Part shown: one piece after another, positions 20,700-32,452 of the stretch | How positions within the stretch are numbered: position 1 is the stretch's first letter | How the letters are laid out: each line of letters opens with the position of its first letter | Assembly (NCBI GenBank): GCA_049999805.1 | Contig: JBNGIO010006317.1 | Coordinates: forward strand, 145,182-209,181 | Reading direction: 5' to 3' | Length of the DNA stretch: 64,000 nucleotides | Source of the DNA: Folioceros fuciformis | Taxonomy: Eukaryota; Anthocerotophyta; Anthocerotopsida; Anthocerotales | Notes under the pieces: generated by a model | Databases searched by the model: none | Seen by the model: only the letters and a program-made list of their open reading frames with translations | Told to the model about the DNA's origin: nothing | Made by a program: the position numbers and the translations under genes

Positions 20700-21735
20700 A
20701 TGACGGACTCCACCAACGGAGGAAAAGGAGAAGACGGGGGAGCAACCGCTATTTCCTCACACACGGACCCAGCCACGCCGGCAACAGCTCCGCCTTCTTC
20801 TGCATCCTCTCCATCGAAAGTAGGTTAATTGGTGCCAGCTGCTCAGCAAGATAACCAGAACCTAAGCATGGCCTGTGGTTGTGGAGGCATCGGAAGCAGG
20901 GGAACTATGGTTACTGTTTCCCCGCTGTGACCGTGCCAGCGCTCCTTTTCCTTCGCTTGCTGCTTGCAGTTCGCCATTTCAATACTTTGTGGTGATGATT
21001 GATCCGCGACACTAGGGTTTACATCCTGTCGAGGTAGAGCTGAGGCTACTAGAGGCTTTGGAAATATACCACCCTGCCAAACTTCAAGGTATACTGTCAG
21101 TCTGTTCCATCACTACCGCCGCTTGTCTTCTGGCAGCTCGGAGTGTGTTACCAGTAGCATTTAGGCTGCCATGAACATTGCTGTTCGTGCTGGTAGCTAT
21201 GCTTTCATCATAGTGTGGAGCGAAGTGTCTCTAACGAAACCAGGCTGTAGGCTGTGTGTTTGGCTCGTCACTTGGAGGGCCAGAATTTTAGCATCTGAAC
21301 TGCTCTTCTCTTCTCTGACTATTTCAGTGCCTGCAGGGATGCATAGACACTTCATCCTGTACGGGCTTATGGAAAATCTGGAGAAAAGGTTTTATTCCCC
21401 ATTCTCTCCACACCTTTGCATTGTTCATTTGCTTTGCTGTGCCATCAGCCCTAGAGTCGAAGGAAGTCCTCAACTCAAACACGTCTACTTTGTCTGCAGA
21501 CTCAACCAACGGTTCACCCCTGAGGATGTCCTACAACTGCTCGAGCGTTTCTACAATCTGGAAATGCTGGTTAGCACGCCCCCCTGCCGGTGCTATCCCT
21601 CTCATACGTGCTCCATACCACGTCTCACATTCTCATATTCAGAAACCCGACGACGAGGAGATGGAGCTTCTGAGCCAGCAAGAAGAATTCTCCCTGCCCT
21701 CCTCCATGTTCGTAGCCTCGGAGGACTCATCGTAA
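20700..21735 (+). CDS. EAF7: EAF7/MRGBP-like NuA4 histone acetyltransferase subunit (CT20 domain)
   Basis: Five small exons: 20700-20819, 21016-21088, 21328-21388, 21500-21569 and 21643-21735, giving 138 residues. Each junction keeps frame and rebuilds the CT20/Eaf7 core: VEVELRLLEALEIYHPAKLQ, then GMHRHFILYGLMENLEKR, then RFTPEDVLQLLERFYNLEML and finally PDDEEMELLSQQEEFSLPSS. Human MRGBP and yeast Eaf7 share the order acidic start, x-NRHFHM helix, helix ending YNLxxL, then an acidic FxLP. The subunit links MRG15 to the NuA4 complex, which acetylates H4/H2A. The Ser/Pro/Thr-rich first 40 residues are unconserved, so the ATG is the least certain point. The third acceptor could also be ten bases downstream (21337 start), in frame with loss of three residues. 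Confidence 0.8.
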
Positions 21736-22942
21736 CACTCCATCGGACGTGGGCGGTGTCGAGGGTGCGTGCCGCGTCGCTCGCCGTCCATGTGAGCTTC
21801 GTCCGTGCATCATTGTTTGAAGATTTTTCTTGGGTCCACACAAAAGTTGCCCACAGTACTAAACTATTTTTTCATGTGCAGATATGGTCCAGAGTGGTCC
21901 AACAGGGTCCTCTCGATTGTTCATCAATCCTCCTTCCCGCGGTTGGTGGGCAGACGATTGAGGGTCTGGCTCATGAGAGATTCGCTTGAATCCAGTACCT
22001 ACCGTTTGGCAGGACTGGGTCCCCTTGACCCATGCCCTACTCGGTCTCTCCAGCACGCCTCATTTAGGTGGCCGCGACGATGAAGTGTACCGTGTCCTAC
22101 CGTAGGAACCGTGACGCCTCCATCTGTACGTGTCGAAGAAACAAATGTATCTCGGGCAGTGACTTGGTTAGCTGTTTCCCAGTTGAGTATCTGCCTTGCC
22201 ATCTTCGCTGGCTCATCTTCATAGGTTGGTGGGTTCATAGCGAAGCTAGCCTTCCCGCACGTGGTCCAGACCGGCTTCGGACCGAACAACGTGCCGCTGC
22301 CTTGTCATGCCAATCAGCGGGGGCTCGCGGTGGTAACATAATCCGGGAAAGGGGTGTGCAGGAGGGGCCATTGTCTGGTAGCACAGTGGATTCTTTGTCA
22401 GAGACGGAACTGGAAGACAAAACATAGTTGCAGACGCACAAACTAGCGCCGCTAACGACGTACGTAGGTGGGAAGATAACCGTGCGGATGAAAGTCGTGA
22501 CTCCAAGTGTGCGCATCAAGGTAACCTTGTCATGCATTGTTGACCATGGGCATCCCGACTTGCAACTTCCTGGAGGATGCCTTGCCTTTTCTTAGATTGC
22601 GTCAGCGTCTTTTCTTCCCTCTCCATTCACCCACCGATCTGCATCCGCTTCTGCTATTTGAACGAGGCAGCCTGCGGGCATCCAGCCCCTCCTCGGATCC
22701 AGGATCCTCAGGGCTGGGAAGTTGTTTCGTGCTGGAAAGTCGGGATTTTCCGAGCATTCGTTTGCTGTCGTGGTTGTTTGGGGACCACAATGCGACTCTG
22801 TGTTCGCCTTGGATCAGCTGGCTCACTGTAGCAGGAGCAGTAGCAGTAGCTTAAACAGAAGCAGAAGCAGTAGCAGTAGCAGAAACAGAAGCAGAAGCAG
22901 TGTTGGGAGCGCTGTGTCTGCTCTCTGATTGTAGGTCCGTTG
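21736..22942. other. Intergenic with hexamer microsatellite upstream of ARM gene
   Basis: The 3' UTR of the EAF7-like gene is followed by unique sequence without recognised coding content. At its right end an imperfect AGCAGA/AGCAGT repeat (about 22828-22902) lies 40 bp before the ARM-repeat start codon and is probably in its 5' leader. Confidence 0.4.
22828..22902 (+). repeat. Imperfect GCAGAA/GCAGTA hexamer microsatellite
   Basis: About 75 bases consist almost only of AGCAGT, AGCAGA and AACAGA units. The array falls just upstream of the ATG at 22943, so copy-number changes would alter the leader of that transcript, not its protein. Confidence 0.75.
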
Positions 22943-25918
22943 ATGATGGACAAAAGACCAAAGCAAGTAGTGTTCAAGTCGCCTGACACAGGTGAGGATG
23001 AGCTCCGGAAGACATCGACTTCGAAGAGGACTAAGAAAGACCGTAAACTTGGGGTACCCCTCTTCAGCCTCCGCTTCTCAAAACGCTCCGATGTTTGCAG
23101 GTCGCCGCATCCTTACAGCCCAGGAGTGTGGTCCACTACTACCCCTGGCAGTTCGACTGGATCAGTTGAGATGAACAAGGGCGAGGCCGTACTCACGGTA
23201 GACAGAGATCCGGAGGCGGTGGAAGAGCCTGTTGATGAGACAGATTTGGATGAAGATGAGGATTTCAAGTGGTATGGGCGAAAGGATAAGCTGGCTCCGG
23301 AAACTGCAATCACACTGTTTGCTCTCAGATTGGCGGCTCTGGAGAAGACAGCCAGCAATCTAGGGACCCTTGCATTTTTGTGGGCGACTGTCGTGTTGTT
23401 GGGTGGGTTTGCTACCACTGCCAAATCCATTGATTTCTGGGTTGTCGCGGTGTTGCTCTTCACCGAAGGGATAAGGATATTTGCCAGAAGCCATGAGCTG
23501 GAGTGGCAGCATGTCGCATCCAAGGCCACGAAGGCGTTTACCGAAAGGGCCAAAAGGGCGACCACCACCGTATACAAGGTGCTGTGGTCCTGGAATTGAT
23601 TCCCTACATGCTTGGCAGTAGCAGACTGTTTCCTTTGTTTAGGATGGATAACGATGACTGACAGCTCCCGTGACATGCAGGTTGGATCTGATGTTATGCA
23701 GAGGAGCTCACAAATGGTGAGGACGGTTCTGCATTCTCTTGTTTACAAGCCTGAGAATGCCGAGCATGGCGTGGATCATGCAGTACTTGAAGGGGATGGC
23801 CTTGAGTTGGGACCAATCCCAACACCGCAGAAAATTGATCAGAGAAAAATCCCGAAATTAAAACATGAAGATAGGACCATCAGCACCCTGAAGCAGGCTG
23901 CAGCGGCACCTAGTGGGAATCCGGGGTTGATGAAGCGAACATGGTCCAGCACACTTGTTCCTTTCATACCTTTCTCCCGGCTGACCCTCTTTTCTGCTCA
24001 AGCAATCAGTCTCTATCTCTACTGGATGCAGATATGTTCAGCAATCTCGAGTGTTGGCTTGTCGAGTTGGCGACTGTACCACCATGACTTCATTGACCCG
24101 TCCTCTGATCTCGGGAAAGCTGCCAACAATCTTATTCTTGCGCTGGACCTGTTCTACGGCTTGGCCCTTGCTGAGGCTGCCGTCTTCCTTTTGGAAAGGT
24201 TCTACTGGGAGGTGAAGCTCACCCACGAACAGTTGATCGTGAAGGTGAGCAAGGACTACAAGTTGCAGAACAAGGAGATGCAAGACGTGGTCAAGGCTTT
24301 CTTCTACGAGGTTTACAGCAAGAGCTTAGAAGGGAGCTTGTTCACAGGGCTAGACATGGACCTGGTAGCGTATTCCATCGATCTCATCCAGAAAGATTCC
24401 CCCAAGGACCAGCTAGCAGGCTCCCAGCTGCTCAAAGCATTGCTCGACGATAAAAGCTCTGCCGAAGACACCCTCCGTCGTCTCGGCTCCACACCCAGGG
24501 TGTTTGAGCGGCTTGTGGAAATGCTGTCATGGCATAATCAGCACGAGGAGCAGATCCGTATCTCAGCTGCTGAGATTGTGCACAAACTGGTGCTCTTCAG
24601 CCGTAACACATTCCGCATTGCCAGCATAGCTGGTGCTCTGGAGAGCATAGTGTCCCTGCTGGGTGTTTCGGAGTTGACGGGACTGGAGAACATGGACACC
24701 ACGGATGATGCCACCACGCTCCGGCTCTCAGGGCTGCGCATCTTGAAATACTTGGCCCGTGATTACAACAACAGGGCCAGAATCGGGGCCACCAGGAGCT
24801 TGCTTCCTATCCTCGTGTCCTTCACGCACGTCAAGACGAAGCCTGAATTAGATCTCCAGGTATCTGAAGTACCTGCTGGCAAGGTGTTTAAGAAATCGTT
24901 GCAAATTCTGAGCATGCTGGCATCCACTCCGGGTACTACAGGGACCCAGCTGCGGGCATCCATCATCCACGTGATCTTCGCTGTGCGGAACATCAGGGAC
25001 ATTCTACAATATGGGTCGCGCAATCTCCCAATGCAGGCGTGTGCTGTGGACCTCCTTATCAACTTGGCTATGGACGATGACATCAAGGTGCGGGAAAGCC
25101 TGGGCGGCACGGGAGGTTTGATACGCCATCTTATTGCGCTCCTGCTGTTCAAAAAGACCTTGCAACCAGAAGAGACAATGCTGCAGGAGCAACTCCGGCT
25201 AGCCGAGAAGGCAGGAAAGTCGCTCAACCTGCTTGCTCTGCAAAACGAGAAAAACTGCCGCAGAATGATCCAGCTGCGGGATCTGGAAACAGGGCAGAAA
25301 ATCCCGACTCTGCAATACTTGATGGAGCTGGTGCCAGACGTCGAGCTCGGGGCCACATCCGCCAACATACTGCGCTCCTTCTGCGTGTATGCGAATCCGG
25401 AAGACAAGGCACAGCTGACAACCATCATCCCTGCTGCCTTCGTCATTGTCATGACGAAGGACGGGAAACACCAGGAATCCGCACTAGGCCTGGCTGCTCA
25501 GGCTCTTTCATATACCGTGGCCACCGGAGAATACGGTGCTGCAGAGCTGGACAGAGTCTTCTCAAAGATCGAAGTGGACAAGCACATGTTCGTCCACAAG
25601 CTTATGACACTCATCCCGTCCAAGACTTCTCGGCCAAGGCTGAGGCGTCATGCCGTGGAGCTCATGAACGCTCTCATGGATGCGGATCCATGTTTTGTGC
25701 ACAAGTTCCGGGAAGCTGACCTAGAGAAGAAGCTGCATTTCTTGCTGGAGACGATATGGGACATCGAAAACTACTACACTTTCTCCGGCCATGTAGGGCT
25801 CACACGCCACCAGCAGGACATGGAAGACTTGGTCCGTAGCGCCCAAGATAGACTGCTTCCATTTCAATCTCCAGGAGCTGCCTCACCGATGTCAGGACTG
25901 CAGCGATCCATGTCCTGA
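22943..25918 (+). CDS. Membrane-anchored ARM-repeat protein (possibly BLE2-like)
   Basis: Two exons, 22943-23578 and 23681-25918, joined in phase 0 (intron 102 bp), encode 957 residues. Residues 1-110 are basic then acidic and hydrophilic. Two hydrophobic segments follow at about 145-190 (LGTLAFLWATVVLLGGFA; IDFWVVAVLLFTEGIRIF), and two more after the splice (ISLYLYWMQICSAISSVGL; LILALDLFYGLALAEAAVFLL). From about residue 400 to the end there are helical armadillo/HEAT-type repeats (for example RLVEMLSWHNQ, ALESIVSLLGV, LSGLRILKYLARD). The four-TM plus ARM design recalls the plant family containing rice BLE2 (brassinolide-enhanced), but I cannot confirm this. An in-frame intron near 23044-23099 was considered and not used, since it would be only 56 bp. 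Two adjacent ATGs open the frame. Confidence 0.8.
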
Positions 25919-28168
25919 TGCCATGGATACTGAAGCCAGGACTCTTAATTGGTGGACACTACACTGCGAGAGAGAGCAAGTACTTGCACACAAAGCACTC
26001 GTATGTGTACTAGAACTCAAGACAACCGTCTTAAATACAGGAATGTCTGGTTCAGATATAGCGTAACCTCCGCGTGTGACTGAATGCTAGCCGATGAACC
26101 AATGTCAGCGTAATTTACGCTTCTATCACCTCCCTCCTGCAGCCGTGGTTGCACCTATGGTGTGAAGCATCACTGTTTTGTCCAAGGAGGGCTTCAGGAT
26201 TGATCGTGCCCTCTTGTCCTTCTGCTGCCAAGCTACGACAACTTCTGGTGGAGCTGTAGGGATAGCTGCAGAACCATCTACAATATGTATCAACTCATGT
26301 TCTTCAAAAATTCGTGTCAGACTCTTTCATGGACCAGATAGCATAATGGGTCCCATTGAATCTTTCCTTACGAGAGGGATGGTAGTAACTGTAGGACTAT
26401 GTGAACAAGTACCGCCGCCTGACATGCTTGCTAAGAGAGTATCATGCACTGACATGAAGAGTGACCTGACCTTTGAAGGTAGTATTTCCTGAACTGCCTG
26501 AGGAGAGAAATCGAAAGGTGAGAATGTTTCAGTGTGTGACTCGAAAACCAAGGAGGCCAGATCAATTATCTCGCCTTCCTGATCAGAATAATGATCTGAA
26601 TGCGTACTGTTAAACTAAGTCAGCAGTGACTGGAAGAGAAAGGGCGAGGTTTCCTACAGGGATGACCACCTTCCGCAGTACATGAACGAAGGTTCAGGCA
26701 CAACTTGTTACATGGTTGTATCATATCCGCGATGTGCTCAATGAGTTCTGCTTGCGCATGCATTTGACGGTGAGCACGGGCTGAAATGCTGAAGGGTGGC
26801 TCGTCAGAATCACAAGCTGCAGGAGTGCACAGGGCTTCAAAGACATTTTTGCTGGGCTGCAAATCACCGCAGGAATGAGTTCAATGTAGAGATGCTGTCT
26901 CTCACGCATGCATGTAAGTGTCTTTGATCGATGCCCTAACTGAACGAGAAGAAAGCTTACCATCTTCACAAATTGAGATTAGATTGCGCGTTAAAGAGGA
27001 AGGTGGACGTGCACAAAGCCCGTCACTCTACGCCTCGGCATCTTGAGAACTTGATCGCCTACTGCTCATGCGCACTGTCCCGAGCTCTAGTACGTGGCAG
27101 CGATCCATGTCGTGATGCCACGGATACTCGGGACAGGACTCGAAGTACCCAGGACTATGCCCACAAACATGGGAAGAATCTGGTAGGATATTGATTGTAT
27201 TGCTTTTAAAAAGAATTCCAGTCATTACATACCATATGGCTAGTCTTGTGGTTTATGGGTGATGTGATAAAGTGGCATGATATTTCACGTTGTGTCTAAG
27301 CAAGTGACTCGATATCTCCGGAGTTCACCACCTGCCTTATCTAAAGCCAAATGATACCAATGTTGAACAAAACCACATCACAAACTAAAGATCTTGGTGA
27401 TCATAGAGATCTATGCGTAGCTTATTGCAAGCTAGTTCGATGCCAACTTATGTTATCTTCCAAAGTGCTTGTGGGTGCTTAATGAGTATATCACCAGCTA
27501 AGTGGCCTAGGTTCATGATGGAGGATACACTCTCTTGGAGTTCGGTGAGTCCATGGTTAAGACAATAGACTCCTGTTAACTCTTGTTGCCCATCCTAGCC
27601 ATCGATGATGAACAGATGAAGAACCTCATTCTTCACGGTCTCTTACAGAGTCTGGGTGACAACAATGACCAATGGGGAAGCATGTTGTTGTTGTCATCAG
27701 ATAGAGACTTGACCTTAGCACGTGACCCTCAGAAGCTTTTGGCAAAGTCAGTAGCCTTTAGCTTCCACCTCCTTGACCTACTAGTGGAAGAATATAAAGA
27801 ATGAAATGCTAACAAAGGGCAGCTCTAGGGAAGAACAAAATATCTAGGTTATGCACATTAGAATTAGAGACAATCCACTTGAGCATACTTGGATATGGAA
27901 CAAATGCTTATAGTAGGATAGATGTTGGAGGATCTAAAGCTTTCACAATGCAATAAATTAACCAGCTTCTACATTTAGCGTTATCCGACTTAAGACCAAC
28001 TAGCTTATCCAACATTAAGATCAAAAAGTTGTATCCAACATTAAGACCTACCAACTTTTTGATCCACTTGGATGTCTATGATTAGCCAACTTTAAGACCA
28101 ACTAGCTTCTACATTTATGATGATCTAACTTTAGTACCAGCTTTGATATCGAGTCAATATCCTATTCT
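25919..28168. other. Gene-free stretch with decayed repeat DNA
   Basis: It begins with the ARM gene 3' UTR. Near 27098-27143 there is a partial copy of the end of that gene (see findings). From about 27200 composition becomes AT-richer. Between about 27950 and 28150 the phrases AAGACCAACTAGCTT and CAGCTTCTACATTTA recur two or three times, a degenerate local repeat. A 73-codon frame at 27583-27804 (DDEQMKNLILHGLLQSLG) is vaguely like a copia-type gag fragment but too short to call. Confidence 0.4.
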
Positions 28169-28169
28169 A

Positions 28170-29435
28170 TGTCTACTAAGCAAAAAAGCTATGTCAACAT
28201 AATGAAATTGGATGATGGTGATGTCCGAAGAGGGGAACTAAGCGCCATCACGGTCCTCTCAAAGTCTGTGCGCGCAGGGCGGTACTGCACTCAAGTTGAA
28301 CGTTCAAATGGGTCGCAAACCCCAGTCAAACCAGTCGTGCGATGTTGGTTTAGGCTTGCTGAAAATTGGGATTTGGCCTTAAGACTAGATCTCTACAAGT
28401 GGCCTTGGAAGCCAGGGTGCAAGGCGGTCAACCTTTGGTCCTTCTTTAACTTCCCAACGGCGGACATCTTCCTCTGGATGGTACTAGCGCAGAAACTCAA
28501 GCAACGGCAACAAATGGCTCTCAGGCTACAGTTATCTATGAGGCGACAAAGGGAAGCTATCAAGTTGCTTTGGAAGTCAGTAGGTATTCCTCCCAAGGGT
28601 TAGGGCGACGGTTTGGTGCTTTTTTCAAGCTTATTTCCTTAATGCGAATCGTTGGGATGGGCTGTTGGTTGCTGCGGGAGAAGACCAGTGTCGACTGTGC
28701 TCCTCTGGTGCCCTAAACAAAAGCCAGCACATGTTCTTCCATTGCAGGTTCGCCCAAGAGGTATGGAGTGAGGTGGGCAATTGGTTGCAGAGGATTCTCC
28801 CTGGCACTAGCCTCAGGATCACAAAACAAACTACCCTCTTTGGGTTGGATTCAACCTCGGGCAAAGCTCTACTTCAGGTGCAATGGTGGGGTTTACTGTG
28901 GTCTTCTTGCCTTTTTCATCTTTGGGTTAACTGGTCTGCCGTGGTCTATGGAAGTAAGGTGCTAGCCTTGTCTAAGGCTCTACTTTGGTGCCTTTGGGAG
29001 CATATGCTGATTGCGGCAGAAAGTTTGAGGCAGTCCCATCAGAAACAGTTCAAGCGGAGCGAATGGAGGTCGGCAGGCTTCCTAGTTACTGGGAATGACA
29101 ATCATTCGAATCACGCATGCCCTTGGGGAAGGTGAGCCCCATGGCCCTCAAGAGGTTTTGAGGGTTAAGACTGGATGGTCTTTGTAGTCTTTTATTATCA
29201 GGGTGGCGGGGAGCCTTTTCCTCGCCTGTTCAGAGGGCTGGGCACAAGGTCATTTTTTCTCCCGATCCTTTGCTCATGGTGGGGAGCCTTTTCCTCGCCC
29301 TGTTCAGAGGGCTGGGCACGAGGTCGTTTTTTCTCCCGATCCTTTGCTCATGCTATGTAAATATGTAGGCAGGGGTCCCCTTAGTATTGTAAGAGGACGA
29401 TAATATTAATCTGAATATTTTCTTCGCGAACAAAA
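28170..29435 (+). mobile_element. Decayed non-LTR retrotransposon (LINE), 3' end with zf-RVT domain
   Basis: Translated with one frame change near 28590, the interval reads as the end of a LINE reverse-transcriptase polyprotein: KLLWKSVGIPP then VRATVWCFFQAYFLNANRWD, followed by the zinc-binding region QCRLCSSGALNKSQHMFFHC and FAQEVWSEVGNWL. The C-x2-C...H-x4-C spacing and the trailing W-x-x-x-x-x-W match the zf-RVT domain. A stop closes the frame at about 29135. The 3' UTR includes a 73-bp tandem duplication and ends near 29435 with an A-rich ACAAAAAAACA, as expected for a LINE tail. The reverse transcriptase core and endonuclease are absent or unrecognisable, so this is a dead 5'-truncated copy. 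Confidence 0.75.
29208..29354 (+). repeat. 73-bp tandem duplication in the LINE 3' UTR
   Basis: Two copies of GGGGAGCCTTTTCCTCGCC...CTCCCGATCCTTTGCTCATG start at 29208 and 29281 and differ at only a few positions. Tandem units of this kind are frequent in LINE 3' UTRs. Confidence 0.85.
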
Positions 29436-30641
29436 AAACATAATGAAATTCAGAATTCACTTGAGCTTGATTTGCTGTGGGTTTTTTTGGGGATAATAAT
29501 CCCAATAATAAGATTATCGTTCTACCTAACGGTAGGCAAAAAATACAGATAAAATTTTATTGGAGAAAAATAATCATGTAATATATTTTCTTAAAGAGTA
29601 ATAATCGAGTTCCTGGCGCTCTGCAGGGCAGGGTTTCTTCTTTTCAAATAATTTTGGTGTGGATGGACTCATCCAGAAACATATGAGGCCGCAATATCCA
29701 ACCATGTCAAAGAGATATACAGTTCTCCAGCTGCATTTCCAGTCTCGTCACATGTGTGCTGTCTGTCAACGAAGAAGATCTTGCTTATAAATAATTCATC
29801 ATTTACAGAGAGCACACACATATCGTCTTGTCAGTGTGGTCAGAAGCACTCCAAGGAGCTCGCGATCCAAGACTCTCGTTCCGCAGGCACAGTCAGACCC
29901 CACCTCTAGTGGGCCCAAGCCTCGGCGGAATCTAAGCACTGGGAAATACATAAACTTCTGCAATCTCTAATCTCGCCAATCAAACGCTTCCATGTTACGG
30001 AAGCGATTGTGATGAAACCAGGAATACAGAATCTGTTGCTGAAAAAGTCGAGTCCGGGAGTGATCGACAATGCATCAGCCACAGGGATGATTACTGGCGT
30101 ACGTCAACTAGTTAGGACTGCCATCACCCAAGTCCGACCAAGATGCTCCTGTGTGCACTGTTACCAACTGGGATGAAAGTCACCGAAATTATTTTACACA
30201 ACTTTACAGGGTAGTTGGTACAGGATGTGGAAGCTTCCCACCTAGATTTGAAGCTGATTCTGTCCTGCTTGTGGATCACCTAAAAGTTTTAGATGCGGGA
30301 CAGGAGGGCAAATTACTTTGCACCCAGGGCATGAACCATCTAGCCTTGCACTGCTGCGTCACTTAACGGACAATGCACATGATACTATTCCGAGCCCGAC
30401 TGACAACTCGTTTCCATCTTGTCTGATGAACGGCTGCAGCCTGCGTCTTCCGAGACCTGAAGAGTCTCAACACCAACCACCTGACCTACCGCAGATGCAC
30501 GCTGCGGACATTCAACATCAACAACATCTTCATGTGCCTGTACCTTCCAACAAATCAGTGGACGAGATGCAAACCTCAAACGATAGTCTATATTGCCCTC
30601 TCCTGTAATAGGAATGGAAAGAGACTTCTCTTGGCGTCTTC
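29436..30641. other. Gene-free stretch downstream of RopGAP
   Basis: The left part (29440-29640) is AT-rich with A runs. The right part should include the 3' UTR of the RopGAP gene on the minus strand. No coding content or repeat was recognised. Confidence 0.4.
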
Positions 30642-32452
30642 TCACCATGCCTCCACACGTTCACTTTGTTGATCTATAGTGCTCACAAGCCTTCCACCTC
30701 TGTTCTTCGACTTGCCACGCGGCTTGGATTGAGCTTTCCGGTGAGTGTAGTCCTCATACTCCGATTTCGGCTCCCTCAAGCTACTATCTCGAGAAGTGAA
30801 ACCATTGAGCAGAGCACCCCCATAATCATTGTCCCGACTATCTTCATGAGTTTCCTCGGGCCGAGAGGAGGTGGGATGTGGATCAAGAGCAGCCTCCTGT
30901 CGCTCTCGTAAGGTCCTTAAGATCAAAGTCTTCAGAAAATTCATCACTTGGACAGCATGCATCAGCGCAGTTAGGGGATCTGCCATCTGCAAGAGAGAAA
31001 GAAGATGGGTGAGGCCTAGTGAACCTTCCAGGCAATTCTGGGAGATACGTCAACTAAGAAGCCACCGTAACTAATACTGGAGCCAAGTGAAGAGAGTAAG
31101 ATTGAGGGTAGAGTGGCTTGAAGAAGTACCTGCGTCATGTTTGGGGCAAACACCATAGCAATATTTCGTGCGTTCATCTTGTTGGTGGCCTCCTCTTGCA
31201 CAACGTCGGCCATAAGATTGACAGCCCAGTCTAGGAGAGCTGCTTGTGTGGGTGGGAGCTCCTTCACCAGATCCACACACTGCTCCTCAGTGTGGCATTG
31301 TAGAACTTGTTCGGGAGTCAAGGAGTCTAGGACTCCCCTTGGTAGTTCTCGAAACCAAGCCTGTAAATAGAGCAACTCCAGCATGAGACCAAGCAGATAA
31401 CATTTCCAGAGAACAATCTGTTCTCACAAGCTGCTGCGCCTTCTCTTACCTTTATAAGTCCAGCTAAGCAGTGTAGATCGATGTCATACGGGACAAGGCC
31501 TTTGTTCAGCTGATCCCGTACATGTTCTTCGTGGCTATTTTCAGCATTTATTCTGAAGATCCCCTCTGCCTGGGAACAAAGCCAGCACAACATCAACAAA
31601 GAGTGCTTATGCTGGCTGACAAAGACTTGGACAACATAGATGCGTCCAACGAGACGTAACTGCAAACGTGAACACAGTGACTGATCTATACCTTGAGACC
31701 ACCCTGGTTGTACAACTGTTCTTGCATCAGAAGCAGGATGGTTGGCACACTGTTGCCCTTCATGTCATAAGAGCATTGCATAGATTCCGCCGAAACTCCA
31801 AAGACACTTGCGCTGCCATTTTTGGAAGGCCACGGTGAGGAAAGCTTACAACAGTTGGAAGCAGAAGGGCGAGACTTGTTCCACAACCACGAAGTGTGCA
31901 CAGTCAATCTCACCTTGCACTTGGCGCTCTCCTTGGGATCTCAACTTCAAATTCCACTGGGAGTCCAAGAAAGCCGTTGAAGCGATCAAACGTCACATGA
32001 GCTACATGTTGCACATTAGTGGGCCACCCGATGTCCATTCCGTCTTCAGGTCCCGTGTTGCACGTGAGCAATGACCTCCGGACAGCTGCTATCATGAGAG
32101 CTAACATAGACAGTTCGGCGCTTTCCTGGTCAGACCTCACCATCAGGTCTCCACCGTGTCTGCCAGCTCCTCTTCCACCTTGTCTGCTGTTCTCCGCCGC
32201 ACGGCTTGTGCTCTCGTAAGGGCGCGCATTATCATCGTCTGTCTCTGATGCATGAGTTATGAGGGGGGAGACGGCAGTGTTGCAGTAATCAGACGCATAT
32301 TCATCCGACTCTCTGTTGTTGTCTGAGTTCAAGGTGAACCTAGTCATCCGGGAACTCATCGGCGAAGAACCTGGCCCGCTGAAATCGAACATGGCGTCAT
32401 CGGAGTCGGGACTGTCCGATATGTAATGCCGAGGTGGTAAAACCTCGGCCAT
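30642..32452 (-). CDS. Rop GTPase-activating protein with CRIB and RhoGAP domains
   Basis: Five exons: 32452-31914, 31812-31692, 31569-31450, 31360-31130 and 30986-30642, giving 451 residues. All borders are GT-AG and each junction falls inside conserved text. After an acidic Ser-rich N-terminus comes a CRIB motif from I141 (IGWPTNVQHVAHVTFDRF). The RhoGAP domain starts at FGVSAESMQCSYD, with the arginine finger R226 in AEGIFRINAEN, then AWFRELPRGVLDSL, ALLDWAVNLMADVVQEE and NARNIAMVFAPNMTQ. CRIB plus RhoGAP is the plant-specific RopGAP design: CRIB binds active ROP and the GAP domain speeds its GTP hydrolysis, switching off polarity and stress signals at the plasma membrane. The C-terminal 115 residues are charged and unconserved. 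Exons 1-4 are very secure; the last exon's end rests on the open frame only. Confidence 0.95.

Noticed and set aside
23044-23099. An extra intron in the first exon of the ARM-repeat gene (GTAAAC...TTTGCAG)
   Set aside because: It would be only 56 bp and the frame is open across it; kept as exon, though transcripts could show otherwise.
27583-27804. Copia-type gag fragment
   Set aside because: A 73-codon frame with faint resemblance (DDEQMKNLILHGL), no zinc knuckle, protease or integrase nearby.
22828-29354. CRISPR array or phage-type repeats
   Set aside because: This is plant nuclear DNA; the repeats are direct tandem units without spacers.
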